A DNA stretch of 64,000 nucleotides from Bacteroidales bacterium (GCA_013314715.1 JABUFC010000001.1:1-64000); one strand, 5' to 3'. Shown: positions 44,877 through 54,860, numbered from the stretch's first letter. Numbers and translations: made by a program. Notes: a model not told the origin generated them from the sequence alone.

Positions 44877-44906
44877 AAAGCCGTCTATTTTGTTTTAGAC
44901 GGCTTT
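44877..44906 (-). terminator. Hairpin terminator after the type A SprB-repeat protein
   Basis: Perfect 11-base arms AAAGCCGTCTA / TAGACGGCTTT around an eight-base loop, 29 bases after the stop. The flanking A and T runs allow action in both directions. Confidence 0.8.
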
Positions 44907-44934
44907 ATATTAAAGATTTTATAGGCTTGAAAGT

Positions 44935-47631
44935 TTATTTTTGTGATAGTTTAATGAACTTTTTAATATAAGTGTTATGATCCGATTGTGCAACTAAATA
45001 ATAGGTTTCATTACCTGTAAGTAAATGTGTAGAAATGGCAATTGGATTATTACCGATTTTTAGTTTAAATTTACCTAAATTATCAATCAATTGACCCTTT
45101 GAGTTCATTATATAAATATTAATTTCTTGATTGGACTGAATAGTTATTTCCGCATTTGCTTGATTGATGACAGGGTTAGGAACTATTTGAATAGAAGCAA
45201 TATCGGAATATTGAATGTTTGCCCATAGTGATGAATCTTTCATAATACCGCCATTGGTAGTAGTATCGACAATAAAATTTAAATTAGTAAGGTTGGCATT
45301 ACCGTTACTGCTAACTGATAATCCGGTATAAGTGCTCAAAAGTGGAAGTCCGGGAATATCAACGCGTAAATTACAGTTGGAAAGGTCAGGTAAGTTATTC
45401 AGATTATAAAATCCGGTAGTGTCAGTTAAAGCCATTTTTATGATAGTTGGACCAGGAACTTGTTCAACTGTAATTTCGGCACCTGGTACGGGTTCACTTG
45501 CTGCTTTACCGTTTTTACTATTTAAAAAATGAACATAGCCTGACATACTGCATAATCCATTGGTTATACTTGGAGCTTGAATGAGTTCAATATTAAGTTG
45601 AAGGGTATCGTTACAAGAAACTTGTAGCATTGTGGCATCGGTCCAATAGGGAGAGTGCTGATAGTAAGTATTCCAAACATTTAAATTTGTACCTGTATAA
45701 TTGGCTTTTAAATAATAACTGCCAGGGTATATGTCGTAAAAATCAAAATTTGGACCTTGTACACGTATGGTATCCATAATAGCAGCACCAAATTGACCTA
45801 CTTGTAACAACAATACCTTAGCACTATCGATAGGATTTTGATTATAGCTTACATAGCCTTTAATAACAGGTAGTTCACTTTGTTTAGTAACGTATATCGA
45901 AGAATCTACATAACAGCCATTTTGATCTTCGATGGCAAGTAAATAATTACCTTCGCTTAAATTATATACAATGTTATTAGCATAATTTACACCGTTAATC
46001 CAGTATGTATAAGTGCCTGTACCACCCATTCCTTCAAAGTATATGGTACCATCGTTATTTAAGCAGGTGGGGGGAGTTAACTGAATGGTATCTATTAAAA
46101 GTTTACTAGGCTCTGTTATGAGTATATTTGTAAAACTAATGGTGTCGCAATAATTTGCATCTTTAATATGCAATTGATAATTGCCCGCATAATCTAACCA
46201 AATAATAGTATCGGTTAATTCAATGTAAGAATAACTATTGGCACTATCTAATGTATAAAAATATGGTTGTGTTCCACCTTGAGGATGAATTATAATATAA
46301 GCGTCGTTAGCACCATTACAACTTACGTTTACAGGTATAATATTTACTATAAATGAATCGGGTTGATGAATAGTAAAATTTTGAGTATTGGAACAACCGA
46401 TCATATCCGATACGGTTACCGAATAATTACCAGCTGCTAAATTGTACATGTAATATGCGGCTGTTGAACCATTACTCCAATTAAAAATGTATCCATTTTG
46501 ACCATTACCGCCCGATACATATAAATTTATACTACCAGAGTTCTGCCCATAGCATGATACATCATTAACATAAGTTTCGATTTTAATGGAATCGGGATGA
46601 GTAAGTTCATAATAACCATAATTGGAACATGATCCATCGGTAATAGTAACAAAATAATGCCCTGCAGTAAGATTAAACAACGTATCAGCGATTGAATTTG
46701 TGTTATATAATGTATCTAATAAAATATTGGTAGAACCATTGCTCCAGGTAATATAAGCCGGATAAGTAGTTGAAAGCATGGGGTGATACATATAAATTTT
46801 ACCATTACTATAACCATAGCATGTCGGATTAAAGCCCATTAAATTCAGATTTGATGTTGTTTCATTTAATGCATAATGAGCAATCTTGGAGCAACCGTTA
46901 GCATCTGTTACTGTTAAATGATAAATGCCTGTACCAATTTCTATTATAGTTTGTGAAGTGTTACCTGTTGACCAGTTGAAGGTATAAGGAGAAGTGCCTC
47001 CAGTAACGTTTGCATATAATTGTCCATCTAATGAAGTACAATTGCTAGGATGTATTATTGAGTCGAAAAATACATTTATAGGTTGAGGTTCGTATATTTC
47101 AAATGAAACATCTGTTAATTGACATCCATTGGCATCGTTGATGTATAAATAATAATTACCGCTACATAAATCAGAAAATAAACCATTGTTGTAGTATTGA
47201 CCATTATATTCTATTTGATATGGTGGAGTTCCATTTAAAATAGTTACTTGTGCAGTGCCGTTGCATAATCCAGGACATGTTACATCAGTAGTTGTAACAT
47301 TAAATGTTATTGGTTGAGGGTCGTTTATGATAATATTGTTTTGATAAGATATGGTTTGTGCATTGGCATCCGTAATTTGAACTGTGTAGGTTCCTGAGCA
47401 TAAATCTTGAAAATAAACCGTATCGGTTCCATTATAATTGTTTATTGTCATCGAGTAACCTACTAAATTTAATGTATAGGGTGCAACACCACCTGTTGCA
47501 CTGGTAATTTTTATTTTACCGTTACATTGACCATAACAAGTTGGATCAATTGTTTCGTAGGTAATTGAAAATTGAGCATGAATGGTGCCCAACGATAATA
47601 AAAATGTAAAAAGAATAAAAATTTTTTTCAT
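44935..47631 (-). CDS. SprB-repeat secreted protein with type A T9SS sorting tail
   Basis: An 898-residue secreted protein. The signal peptide (to AQ at about 20) is followed directly by seven SprB-type repeats to about residue 590, each with a Cys-x-G or similar start and an AGxYxVTVTD-like end. Two carboxypeptidase-regulatory-like beta-sandwiches follow (KGYVSYNQNPIDSAKV at about 593; SGYVHF at about 701). The last 80 residues (IVPNPVINQANAEI to KKFIKLSQK) are a type A (Por secretion) tail, unlike the CHU_C tails of the two giants earlier in the window. No PorP/SprF gene is adjacent. Probably a cell-surface adhesin-like protein. Confidence 0.88.
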   Translation of the reverse strand: MKKIFILFTFLLSLGTIHAQFSITYETIDPTCYGQCNGKIKITSATGGVAPYTLNLVGYSMTINNYNGTDTVYFQDLCSGTYTVQITDANAQTISYQNNIIINDPQPITFNVTTTDVTCPGLCNGTAQVTILNGTPPYQIEYNGQYYNNGLFSDLCSGNYYLYINDANGCQLTDVSFEIYEPQPINVFFDSIIHPSNCTSLDGQLYANVTGGTSPYTFNWSTGNTSQTIIEIGTGIYHLTVTDANGCSKIAHYALNETTSNLNLMGFNPTCYGYSNGKIYMYHPMLSTTYPAYITWSNGSTNILLDTLYNTNSIADTLFNLTAGHYFVTITDGSCSNYGYYELTHPDSIKIETYVNDVSCYGQNSGSINLYVSGGNGQNGYIFNWSNGSTAAYYMYNLAAGNYSVTVSDMIGCSNTQNFTIHQPDSFIVNIIPVNVSCNGANDAYIIIHPQGGTQPYFYTLDSANSYSYIELTDTIIWLDYAGNYQLHIKDANYCDTISFTNILITEPSKLLIDTIQLTPPTCLNNDGTIYFEGMGGTGTYTYWINGVNYANNIVYNLSEGNYLLAIEDQNGCYVDSSIYVTKQSELPVIKGYVSYNQNPIDSAKVLLLQVGQFGAAIMDTIRVQGPNFDFYDIYPGSYYLKANYTGTNLNVWNTYYQHSPYWTDATMLQVSCNDTLQLNIELIQAPSITNGLCSMSGYVHFLNSKNGKAASEPVPGAEITVEQVPGPTIIKMALTDTTGFYNLNNLPDLSNCNLRVDIPGLPLLSTYTGLSVSSNGNANLTNLNFIVDTTTNGGIMKDSSLWANIQYSDIASIQIVPNPVINQANAEITIQSNQEINIYIMNSKGQLIDNLGKFKLKIGNNPIAISTHLLTGNETYYLVAQSDHNTYIKKFIKLSQK

Positions 47632-47655
47632 AGCATGAATAGTTTATATTTTATA

Positions 47656-47663
47656 CAAATATA
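47656..47663 (-). promoter_or_regulatory. -7 element (TATATTTG) for the type A SprB-repeat gene
   Basis: Perfect TAnnTTTG on the minus strand, 24 bases before the ATG. No clear -33 element. Confidence 0.5.
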
Positions 47664-47796
47664 AGAAACTTTTTTTTATTTCATTATGAGAATGTTAATT
47701 TTTTTTATCTATATATCAACAGCCTTTTTAGTTTTTTTTATTTTATCTCGTAAACAAAATCAGTGTACATAGTGCTTGAAGTGTAAAAGTAAAATT

Positions 47797-49068
47797 TTAG
47801 TATCCATATTTACCTTTCCAGCATTTCGATAAATATTTTTTCAATTCATTTTCACGGGGGTTATTAGATGGGGTATAAAAAATAGTACCTACAATTTTTT
47901 CTGGTAAAAATTCTTGATTTACAAAATGCCCGTCAAAACTATGAGCGTATTGATAATTTTTACCGTAGCCTACCTCTTTCATCAACTTGGTGGGAGCATT
48001 GCGTAAATGCAGAGGAACCGACAAATCGCCTGACTTACGAACTTCTTCAAACGCTTTTTCGATAGCCATATATGCCGAATTACTCTTAGGCGACGAGGCT
48101 AAATAAATAGCGGTCTCAGCTAAAACAATGCGAGCTTCGGGCATACCGATTTGATGTACGGCATCGAAGGTAGAAGTTGCTAACAATAATGCGTTAGGAT
48201 TAGCTAAACCAATATCTTCGGCAGCTAGTATAACCATGCGACGGGCAATAAATTTTACATCCTCGCCACCAGCCAGCATGCGAGCCAGATAGTAAATAGC
48301 CGCATTCGGGTCGCTCCCACGAATCGATTTTATAAAGGCTGAAATAACATCGTAGTGCATTTCGCCATTTTTGTCGTAAATGGCAAGTTTTTCTTGCAAA
48401 ATAAGTTGAACGTAATTGTTAGTAATGACTAGAGTGTCTGTGTTTTCTGATGTAAATAATAATTCAATAATATTGAGTAACTTGCGAGCATCGCCTCCGC
48501 TAAAATGAATAAGGGCTTCGTATTCTTTGACTTCAATTTTTTTTCGTTTAAGTTCTTTATCGTTTTCGATAGCCCTATTGACCAATTTTTTTAAATCGTT
48601 TTCTGTCAGTGATTTTAATATATAAACCTGGCATCGTGATAACAAAGGAGTAATTACTTCAAACGAAGGATTTTCGGTTGTAGCACCTATTAAAATAAAC
48701 AAGCCTTTCTCAACTGCATGAAGCAAAGAATCTTGTTGTGATTTTGAAAAACGATGAATTTCGTCTAAAAAAACAATAGGAGTTTGCTGATGAAAAAGGG
48801 GACTTTTCTCGATTTTATCAATTACCTCACGTACATCTTTAACTGTGGAATGCGTGGCACTTAAATGAAAAAAAGGTCGTTGCAATAATTGAGCAATTAT
48901 AAGAGCAAGTGTAGTTTTTCCAACACCTGGAGGTCCCCAAAGAATGATAGACTGTAGGTTATTGTTTTCGACCATTTTTCGGATTACTCCGTTCTTTCCA
49001 ACTAAATGTTCTTGCCCAATAAAATCGTCAAAATTCTTTGGACGCATACGTTCTGCTAAAGGTTCCAT
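47797..49068 (-). CDS. rarA: Replication-associated recombination protein RarA (MgsA)
   Basis: A 423-residue AAA+ ATPase related to clamp loaders that acts at stalled forks. Walker A is GPPGVGKTTLALIIA (about 46-60), Walker B FLDEIHRF, sensor 1 GATTENPSFEV and an arginine-finger region PLLSRCQVY. The C-terminal helical tetramerisation domain has SDPNAAIYYLARMLAGGEDVKFIARR, a strong RarA signature. Length is standard. A promoter box at 49087-49094 diverges from the kinase gene. Confidence 0.96.
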   Translation of the reverse strand: MEPLAERMRPKNFDDFIGQEHLVGKNGVIRKMVENNNLQSIILWGPPGVGKTTLALIIAQLLQRPFFHLSATHSTVKDVREVIDKIEKSPLFHQQTPIVFLDEIHRFSKSQQDSLLHAVEKGLFILIGATTENPSFEVITPLLSRCQVYILKSLTENDLKKLVNRAIENDKELKRKKIEVKEYEALIHFSGGDARKLLNIIELLFTSENTDTLVITNNYVQLILQEKLAIYDKNGEMHYDVISAFIKSIRGSDPNAAIYYLARMLAGGEDVKFIARRMVILAAEDIGLANPNALLLATSTFDAVHQIGMPEARIVLAETAIYLASSPKSNSAYMAIEKAFEEVRKSGDLSVPLHLRNAPTKLMKEVGYGKNYQYAHSFDGHFVNQEFLPEKIVGTIFYTPSNNPRENELKKYLSKCWKGKYGY

Positions 49069-49086
49069 TGTAATTTTTTTAATTTA

Positions 49087-49094
49087 CAAATATA
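49087..49094 (-). promoter_or_regulatory. -7 element (TATATTTG) for rarA
   Basis: Perfect box on the minus strand, 18 bases before the ATG. It is one of two back-to-back boxes in the 109-base gap between rarA and the kinase gene. Confidence 0.5.
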
Positions 49095-49134
49095 CGTTAC
49101 ATTAATTAATTAAAATTACTTGCATTATATGATA

Positions 49135-49162
49135 TTTGTATTTAAAAAAAAGTGTATCTTTG
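49135..49162 (+). promoter_or_regulatory. Promoter for the hybrid histidine kinase
   Basis: TTTG at 49135-49138, a short 16-base gap, and TATCTTTG at 49155-49162. Its position rules out the in-frame TTG at 49136 as a start and supports ATG 49178. Confidence 0.5.
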
Positions 49163-49177
49163 AATATTAATAATAAT

Positions 49178-51667
49178 ATGATTATGAACTACTTTTTTCT
49201 CGTTCTTTCATTTATTATAGGATTATTATTGGGTGCTGGTATTATATTTTACTACTATAAAAAAAGAAAATGTCCAAAACAAGAATTACAAAATTGGCAA
49301 GAAACCTTTGATGCCATTAGCGACCCTATTGCAATATTAGATATTGATGGTAAGATTTTGCAAGCTAATAAAGCAATGGAAGTTTTTAAATCTAATTTTC
49401 AAAATGAAATAGTTGGTCATTATTGTTTTGAGTTAATGCATCATACAAAAGATCACATTGAAGGTTGCCCGTTAGTTCGTTCTAAAAAATCACACCAAAG
49501 GGAAGAAACGGAGTTAAAAATAAAAAACAAAGTTTATTTGGTTTCTGTTGACCCTATTTTTAACCACAATAAAATATCACGATTTGTTCATATTATTAAA
49601 GATATTACCCATTTAAATAAATTAAAAATTGAAATGGAAGAAGAAAAACGCAAATTTGAGACACTCGTAAATAATTTACCAGGATTTGTTTACCGATGTG
49701 CTAACGATAAAGATTGGACCATGGCTTATATAAGCGAAGGTTGTTATGCAATAACTGGCTATACATCAGATGATTTTATAAACAATAAAACGTTATCGTT
49801 TAATGACGTAATAGCCGAAGAATATAGGGATTTTTTGTGGGAAAGGTGGCAAAAAAAATTAGCCCAAAGAGAATATTTTGAAGGTGAGTACGAAATAGTT
49901 AAAAAATCGGGTGAACGCCGATGGGTTTGGGAGCGTGGACAAGGAGTTTTCGACGAAAAAGGTAACCTTTTGTTTTTAGAAGGCTTTATTACCGATATTA
50001 CCGATAAAAATATAATATTTAATGCCCTTCAGGAAAGCGAAGAAAAATTTAAAGCGCTCTCTGATTCAACTACAGCTTCCATTTTTATATATCAAAATGA
50101 CAAGTTTATATATTGTAACCCAGCTACATCTGATTTAACCGGATATACTACCGAAGAATTATTAAATATCAATTTTTGGGATGTTGTTCATCCTGATTAC
50201 AAAGAATTGGTTAAAGAAAGAGGAAGAATGCGGTTAAAGGGCATACCACAACCGCCTAACTACGATTTTAAAATTGTTCGTAAAAACGGCGAAGAACGAT
50301 GGATAAAATTTAGTGCAGGATATTTGACCAACTATAAAGGCAAACCTGCAGCAATAGGAACAGCTATAGATATTACCGATTTAATCGATATTCAAAGCAA
50401 GTTACAAGAAACGATAGCTCAACTCGAAGAAGGAGAACGTTTATTAAAGCAACAAAACGAAGAATACCAATCGCTCAACGAAGAGCTAAGTCAAAACAAT
50501 CAACATATTTTAAAACTAAATGAAGAACTTATAAAAGCTAAAAACAAAGCAGAAGCAAGCGATCGCTTAAAAACTTCTTTTTTAAATAATATCTCACACG
50601 AAATTCGAACTCCACTTAATGCTATTTTAGGTTTCACGGATTTATTAAGTAAAAGAAATGTAAGTGCCGAAAAATCAGCTCAATATTTAAGTATTATCAA
50701 AGCCAGTGGAAATCATTTATTAAATGTTATTACCAACATTATTAACGTTGCAACAATAGAAGCCGGCGAAGAAAAAATATATTACCAAAAAACTAATATT
50801 AACCAACTTATTCAACATATTATTCAATCTTTAAGTCCATTAATTACAAATAAAAAAATCAATATTCAGTTAACGGAATGGTTGCCAGATGATAAAAAGT
50901 GGATTTTAACCGACGAAACTAAGCTTCAGCAAATAGTATCTAATTTGTTAACTAATGCTATTAAATTTACCGAAGAAGGGTATATTCATATAAAAGTAAA
51001 GCAACAAGATCAACAACTTATTTTAAATGTAAAAGATACTGGAATAGGCATTGATGAGTCGCTACAACCTTATATATTTGAACGTTTTATGCAAGTGGAA
51101 GAGATTGCCAAAAAACATCCGCACAGTGGTATGGGCTTAGGCTTATCGCTTGTAAAGTCGTATGTGACGATCATGGGTGGAACCATTTCGCTCAATTCTA
51201 AAGTTGGAGTTGGAAGTGAATTTAATATAGTTTTACCTTACTTACCTATTGACAATAAAGAAGAACAAATAATAAACAACAAAATTTTTAATCTCCCAAA
51301 TAAAAAAATCCTTCTTGCCGAAGATACGCAGACTAACATTGATTTGATAAAAGAAATCCTTGCTCCTTTTCCGGTTTCGTTGATTATTGCAATGGATGGT
51401 ATTGAAGCCATTCAAAAATTGAAAGAAAACCCAGACATCGCTCTTATTCTAATGGATATTAAAATGCCTAGGATGGATGGTTATCAAGCTTGCGAAGAAA
51501 TAAAAAAAATATTATCTGATAAAGTGCCTATAATAGGTTTAACCGCTTATGCCAACGAACAAGAATATGAAAAAATGAATAAATGTGGAATGGAAACTTA
51601 CTTAACTAAACCCGTGAATGCTATACAGCTTTTATCTATTTTAGAGAAATATTTAAACCATAGTTAG
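49178..51667 (+). CDS. Membrane-anchored hybrid sensor histidine kinase, three PAS domains
   Basis: A protein of about 829 residues. One N-terminal transmembrane helix (about 4-25) is followed by three PAS regions (roughly 35-145, 155-275, 285-395; the last two with PAC motifs), a long coiled coil (395-465), then HisKA with the H-box SHEIRTPLNAILGF (His474), an HATPase domain (NAIKFT, DTGIGI, GMGLGLSLVKSYVTIMGG) and a C-terminal receiver with acceptor Asp760 (LILMDIKMPRMDG) and conserved Lys in TKPVN. All catalytic residues are present, in contrast to the degenerate homologue at 173-2512. The phosphotransfer partner is unknown. ATG 49184 is an alternative start. It converges on rimO with an 11-base gap. 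Confidence 0.93.
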   Translation: MIMNYFFLVLSFIIGLLLGAGIIFYYYKKRKCPKQELQNWQETFDAISDPIAILDIDGKILQANKAMEVFKSNFQNEIVGHYCFELMHHTKDHIEGCPLVRSKKSHQREETELKIKNKVYLVSVDPIFNHNKISRFVHIIKDITHLNKLKIEMEEEKRKFETLVNNLPGFVYRCANDKDWTMAYISEGCYAITGYTSDDFINNKTLSFNDVIAEEYRDFLWERWQKKLAQREYFEGEYEIVKKSGERRWVWERGQGVFDEKGNLLFLEGFITDITDKNIIFNALQESEEKFKALSDSTTASIFIYQNDKFIYCNPATSDLTGYTTEELLNINFWDVVHPDYKELVKERGRMRLKGIPQPPNYDFKIVRKNGEERWIKFSAGYLTNYKGKPAAIGTAIDITDLIDIQSKLQETIAQLEEGERLLKQQNEEYQSLNEELSQNNQHILKLNEELIKAKNKAEASDRLKTSFLNNISHEIRTPLNAILGFTDLLSKRNVSAEKSAQYLSIIKASGNHLLNVITNIINVATIEAGEEKIYYQKTNINQLIQHIIQSLSPLITNKKINIQLTEWLPDDKKWILTDETKLQQIVSNLLTNAIKFTEEGYIHIKVKQQDQQLILNVKDTGIGIDESLQPYIFERFMQVEEIAKKHPHSGMGLGLSLVKSYVTIMGGTISLNSKVGVGSEFNIVLPYLPIDNKEEQIINNKIFNLPNKKILLAEDTQTNIDLIKEILAPFPVSLIIAMDGIEAIQKLKENPDIALILMDIKMPRMDGYQACEEIKKILSDKVPIIGLTAYANEQEYEKMNKCGMETYLTKPVNAIQLLSILEKYLNHS

Positions 51668-51678
51668 TTTTTGTATAT

Positions 51679-52968
51679 TTATTCTCCAATCAAATCAAAT
51701 TCATATGAATCGGTTATTTTAACATTGTAAAATCTTCCAATTCGATATTTATTCGTATCTTTAATAAGCACTTCGTTGTCAATTTCAGGCGAATCGTATT
51801 GTGTACGACCAATCATATAACCGTTTTCTTTTCTGTCTATGATAACCTTTTGGTATGTACCAACAAAACTGCTATTGATATTGCTTGTAATTTCTTGCTG
51901 AATTTGCATTATGGTAGATAAGCGTTGTTGCTTAATTTTGCTGGTTATAGAATTTTTGTAATGTTTATCAGCATAGGTATTTTCTTCGTGAGAGTATGCA
52001 AATGCACCTAATTTTTCAAAGCGAAAATCTTTTATAAATGCAATAAGCTCGTCAAAATCTTTTTTTGTTTCACCCGGATGACCAACTAAAACTGTTGTGC
52101 GTAGATGAATGCCTGGTACTTGTTTTCGCAATTTATATAATAATTGCTTTAGTTGGGTTGCGGTGGTGTTTCGTTGCATAAGCTTAAGCATATTATCGCT
52201 GATATGCTGAATAGGAATATCAATATATTTGCATACTTTTGGATTGTGGGCAATGGTTTCAATCAGTTCCTGAGTAAAAAATTGTGGGTAGGTATAATGA
52301 AGACGAATCCATTCGATGCCTTCGATGTTGCTTAATTCGTTGATTAAAGTAGCTAAGCTACTTTTTTTATAAATATCTTTTCCATAATAAGTTAAATCTT
52401 GAGCAATGAGTATAAGCTCTTTTACTCCTGATTTTGCTAAGTTGGTAGCTTCGCTAACCAAGTGCTCGATGGTTTCTGATTGGTATTTGCCGCGAATGGC
52501 AGGTATAGCGCAAAACGAACATTTTCGGTTGCAGCCTTCGGCAATCTTTAAATAGGCATAGTGTGGGGGAGTAGATATCATTCGAGCTTGTTGGTTAAAA
52601 TCAAAAGCATAGTTTTTTTTAAATTTTTCTATGATGGTTGAAAAGTTATGGACGGTAAAATATGCGTCAACTTCGGGTATTTCTTTACGAAGTTCGTTAA
52701 AATAACGTGTTGAAAGGCAACCGGTAACAAAGATATTTTTGATAAGCTGTTTTTTCTTAAGTTCAATGGCTTCGAGTATGGTATCGATCGATTCTTGTTT
52801 AGCATCTAAAATAAAGCCACACGTATTAATAATAAGCGTATCGGCTTCTTGAGGACTATCGCAAAACTGAACCGGTATATGTAGGTTTTGTATATTAGCA
52901 GCAATTTTTTCTGAATCAACGGTATTTTTTGCACAACCAAGGGTAATGATTTTAACTTTACGATGCAT
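51679..52968 (-). CDS. rimO: Ribosomal protein S12 methylthiotransferase RimO
   Basis: A 429-residue radical-SAM enzyme that adds a methylthio group to an Asp of S12. Cys12, Cys50 and Cys84 bind the auxiliary [4Fe-4S] cluster in the UPF0004 domain; Cys146, Cys150 and Cys153 (CNRKCSFC) bind the radical-SAM cluster. The C-terminal TRAM domain ends with DSYEFDLIGE. NTCGF and HLRTTVLVGHPGET are RimO-type motifs, which distinguishes it from MiaB. It lies five bases after ftsY. Confidence 0.96.
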   Translation of the reverse strand: MHRKVKIITLGCAKNTVDSEKIAANIQNLHIPVQFCDSPQEADTLIINTCGFILDAKQESIDTILEAIELKKKQLIKNIFVTGCLSTRYFNELRKEIPEVDAYFTVHNFSTIIEKFKKNYAFDFNQQARMISTPPHYAYLKIAEGCNRKCSFCAIPAIRGKYQSETIEHLVSEATNLAKSGVKELILIAQDLTYYGKDIYKKSSLATLINELSNIEGIEWIRLHYTYPQFFTQELIETIAHNPKVCKYIDIPIQHISDNMLKLMQRNTTATQLKQLLYKLRKQVPGIHLRTTVLVGHPGETKKDFDELIAFIKDFRFEKLGAFAYSHEENTYADKHYKNSITSKIKQQRLSTIMQIQQEITSNINSSFVGTYQKVIIDRKENGYMIGRTQYDSPEIDNEVLIKDTNKYRIGRFYNVKITDSYEFDLIGE

Positions 52969-52973
52969 GAGTC

Positions 52974-53918
52974 TTAACTAAAGAGTGATTCTACAAAAGC
53001 ATATTTATTAAAGAGTTGTAAATCGTCCATTTTTTCGCCAATGCCGATGTATTTAATGGGAACATTGAATTCGTGTGAAATACCTATAACAACTCCGCCT
53101 TTGGCAGTGCCATCGAGTTTGGTAACGCAAATTGCATTAACGTCAGTAGCTTTGGTAAATTGTTTCGCTTGTTCGAAAGCATTTTGCCCGGTAGTGGCAT
53201 CGAGAATAAGTAAAATTTCGTGAGGGGCATCGGGAATCACCTTTTGCATGACTCTTTTAATTTTTGAGAGTTCGTTCATTAAGTTGATTTTATTGTGCAA
53301 ACGACCGGCAGTATCGATAATAACTACATCGGCGTTGTTTTTAACGGCAGAAGAGAGTGTGTCAAAAGCTACCGATGCTGGGTCGGCTCCCATTTGTTGT
53401 TTGATAATTGGGACTCCAATACGTTCTGCCCAGATAGTAAGTTGTTCAACAGCGGCAGCACGAAAAGTATCAGCAGCTCCAAGGTAAACATTTTTACCAG
53501 CTTTTTTCATTTGATGGGCTAACTTGGCAATGGTAGTGGTTTTGCCAACTCCATTAACGCCCACAACCATAATGACATAAGGCTTTTTAGCATCTACAAA
53601 ATTAAAATCTTGAACTTCGCCGGCATCTTTCATTAGTTTTGCAATTTCTTCTTTAATAGCTTCGTTGAGCTCGTTGCTACTGATAAATTTTTGTTTGGAT
53701 GCTCGTTCTTCAATTTTTTTAATAATGGTAATGGTAGTATCAACGCCTACGTCGGCACTAATTAAAATTTCTTCGAGTTGGTCGAGGGTATCATTATCAA
53801 TGGTTGTTTTACCAACAATCATGCGTGTAATACGCTTAAAAAATCCTTCTTTGGTTTTTTCTAAACCTTTATCGAGGTTTTCTTTTTTTTCTTTAGAAAA
53901 TAGTCCAAAAAATGCCAT
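52974..53918 (-). CDS. ftsY: Signal recognition particle receptor FtsY
   Basis: A 314-residue SRP GTPase that docks ribosome-SRP complexes at the membrane. The N domain is helical; the G domain has GVNGVGKTTTIAKLA, DTFRAAAVEQL, DTAGR, TKLDGTAKGG and a final GIGEKMDDLQLF. The acidic A domain is very short (about 20 residues), as in other Bacteroidota. It follows DUF4295 by 77 bases that contain a weak hairpin terminator, so its level may differ from that of the ribosomal genes. Confidence 0.97.
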   Translation of the reverse strand: MAFFGLFSKEKKENLDKGLEKTKEGFFKRITRMIVGKTTIDNDTLDQLEEILISADVGVDTTITIIKKIEERASKQKFISSNELNEAIKEEIAKLMKDAGEVQDFNFVDAKKPYVIMVVGVNGVGKTTTIAKLAHQMKKAGKNVYLGAADTFRAAAVEQLTIWAERIGVPIIKQQMGADPASVAFDTLSSAVKNNADVVIIDTAGRLHNKINLMNELSKIKRVMQKVIPDAPHEILLILDATTGQNAFEQAKQFTKATDVNAICVTKLDGTAKGGVVIGISHEFNVPIKYIGIGEKMDDLQLFNKYAFVESLFS

Positions 53919-53944
53919 TGAGTTATATATTTATTAAACACAAA

Positions 53945-53975
53945 AAGCTTTCTCCTTAAACAGAAGAAAGCCTTA
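53945..53975 (-). terminator. Weak attenuator-like hairpin between DUF4295 and ftsY
   Basis: On the minus strand a seven-base stem (GCTTTCT / AGAAAGC) is followed by a TTTTTG run, in the 77-base gap ahead of ftsY. The stem is short, so partial readthrough is expected. Confidence 0.5.
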
Positions 53976-53995
53976 TGCATAATTTTATTTTTGTT

Positions 53996-54154
53996 TTACT
54001 TTTTAGCTAGGTAATCTTTAACAAATTCAGTGCCTACCATTTCTTCTTTAAATTCGTATGCTCCGGTTTTTTCAGATTTTACCATGCGAATAACTTTTAC
54101 AAAATTTTTATTTTGTCCGCCTGACTTAAACGATGCAACAGCTTTCTTTGCCAT
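53996..54154 (-). CDS. DUF4295 family small protein
   Basis: A 52-residue basic protein (MAKKAVASFKSGGQNKNF... ending DYLAKK). It matches the Bacteroidota-specific DUF4295 family that regularly sits between rpmG and ftsY. It lies 11 bases after rpmG. The context suggests a ribosome-associated role; the function is not known. The start is the ATG at 54154 and the stop TAA is at 53996-53998. Confidence 0.9.
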   Translation of the reverse strand: MAKKAVASFKSGGQNKNFVKVIRMVKSEKTGAYEFKEEMVGTEFVKDYLAKK

Positions 54155-54165
54155 AGTCTATAATT

Positions 54166-54354
54166 TTATTTAATTTCTTTATGAACAGTTACTTTTTTTA
54201 AATAAGGATTGTATTTTTTTAATTCGAGACGTTCGGGTGTGTTTTTTTTGTTTTTGGTTGTGATATAGCGTGACATACCTGGAACGCCGCTTGCTTTTTG
54301 TTCGGTACATTCGAGAATTACTTGAACTCGATTACCTTTTTTTGCTTTTGCCAT
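54166..54354 (-). CDS. rpmG: Large-subunit ribosomal protein L33
   Basis: A 62-residue L33. [12 protein letters not shown] near the start and [23 protein letters not shown] are the family core. It has a single Cys, so it is the zinc-independent (C-minus) form. It is 13 bases after rpmB, with which it is co-transcribed. Confidence 0.96.
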   Translation of the reverse strand: MAKAKKGNRVQVILECTEQKASGVPGMSRYITTKNKKNTPERLELKKYNPYLKKVTVHKEIK

Positions 54355-54367
54355 AACCTATCGAATC

Positions 54368-54610
54368 TTAATAGTTTTTAATATAACCTTTATCAATTGC
54401 TTCTTCTAAAGCTTTTTTTAAACCTTTTTTGGAAATAATACGAAGACCATGTGCAGATACTTTTAATTCAATCCAACGACCTTCGTCTTCTAAATAAAAT
54501 TTTTTGGTTTGTAAGTTTGGGTTGAACTTACGTTTAGTGCGATTGTTGGCATGAGAAACATTGTTTCCTGTCATCGCTTTTTTTCCTGTAATTTGACAAA
54601 CTCTTGACAT
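54368..54610 (-). CDS. rpmB: Large-subunit ribosomal protein L28
   Basis: An 80-residue L28. [27 protein letters not shown] and the RFNPNLQ-like element with [18 protein letters not shown] are conserved. First gene of the rpmB-rpmG-DUF4295-ftsY-rimO transcript. Its 250-base upstream gap holds only a near-consensus -7 box (TTACTTTG) on the minus strand. Confidence 0.96.
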   Translation of the reverse strand: MSRVCQITGKKAMTGNNVSHANNRTKRKFNPNLQTKKFYLEDEGRWIELKVSAHGLRIISKKGLKKALEEAIDKGYIKNY

Positions 54611-54860
54611 ACGCTTATGTTTAACCTAATTTCCCTTTTTTTTGGACTGCAAAGTAACTAATTTTTATTTAAATAAACAAATATTTATAAGATTTTTTTC
54701 TGAACACAAAGTGGTTAATAATATTTTGATTTTTATTAGAATAGTAGAATAGGATTTTCTTTTTATGAACAATTATTGCTAAATTAGACTCAATTTATGA
54801 TTGAGCTAGTAAAAATATGAAATGATATTTTTCGATAAAAGGAAAAAATGACGAGCGTGA

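Noticed and set aside
54611-54860. tRNA or small RNA gene in the gap before rpmB
   Set aside because: No cloverleaf or stable hairpin seen; AT-rich with only a promoter-like box.
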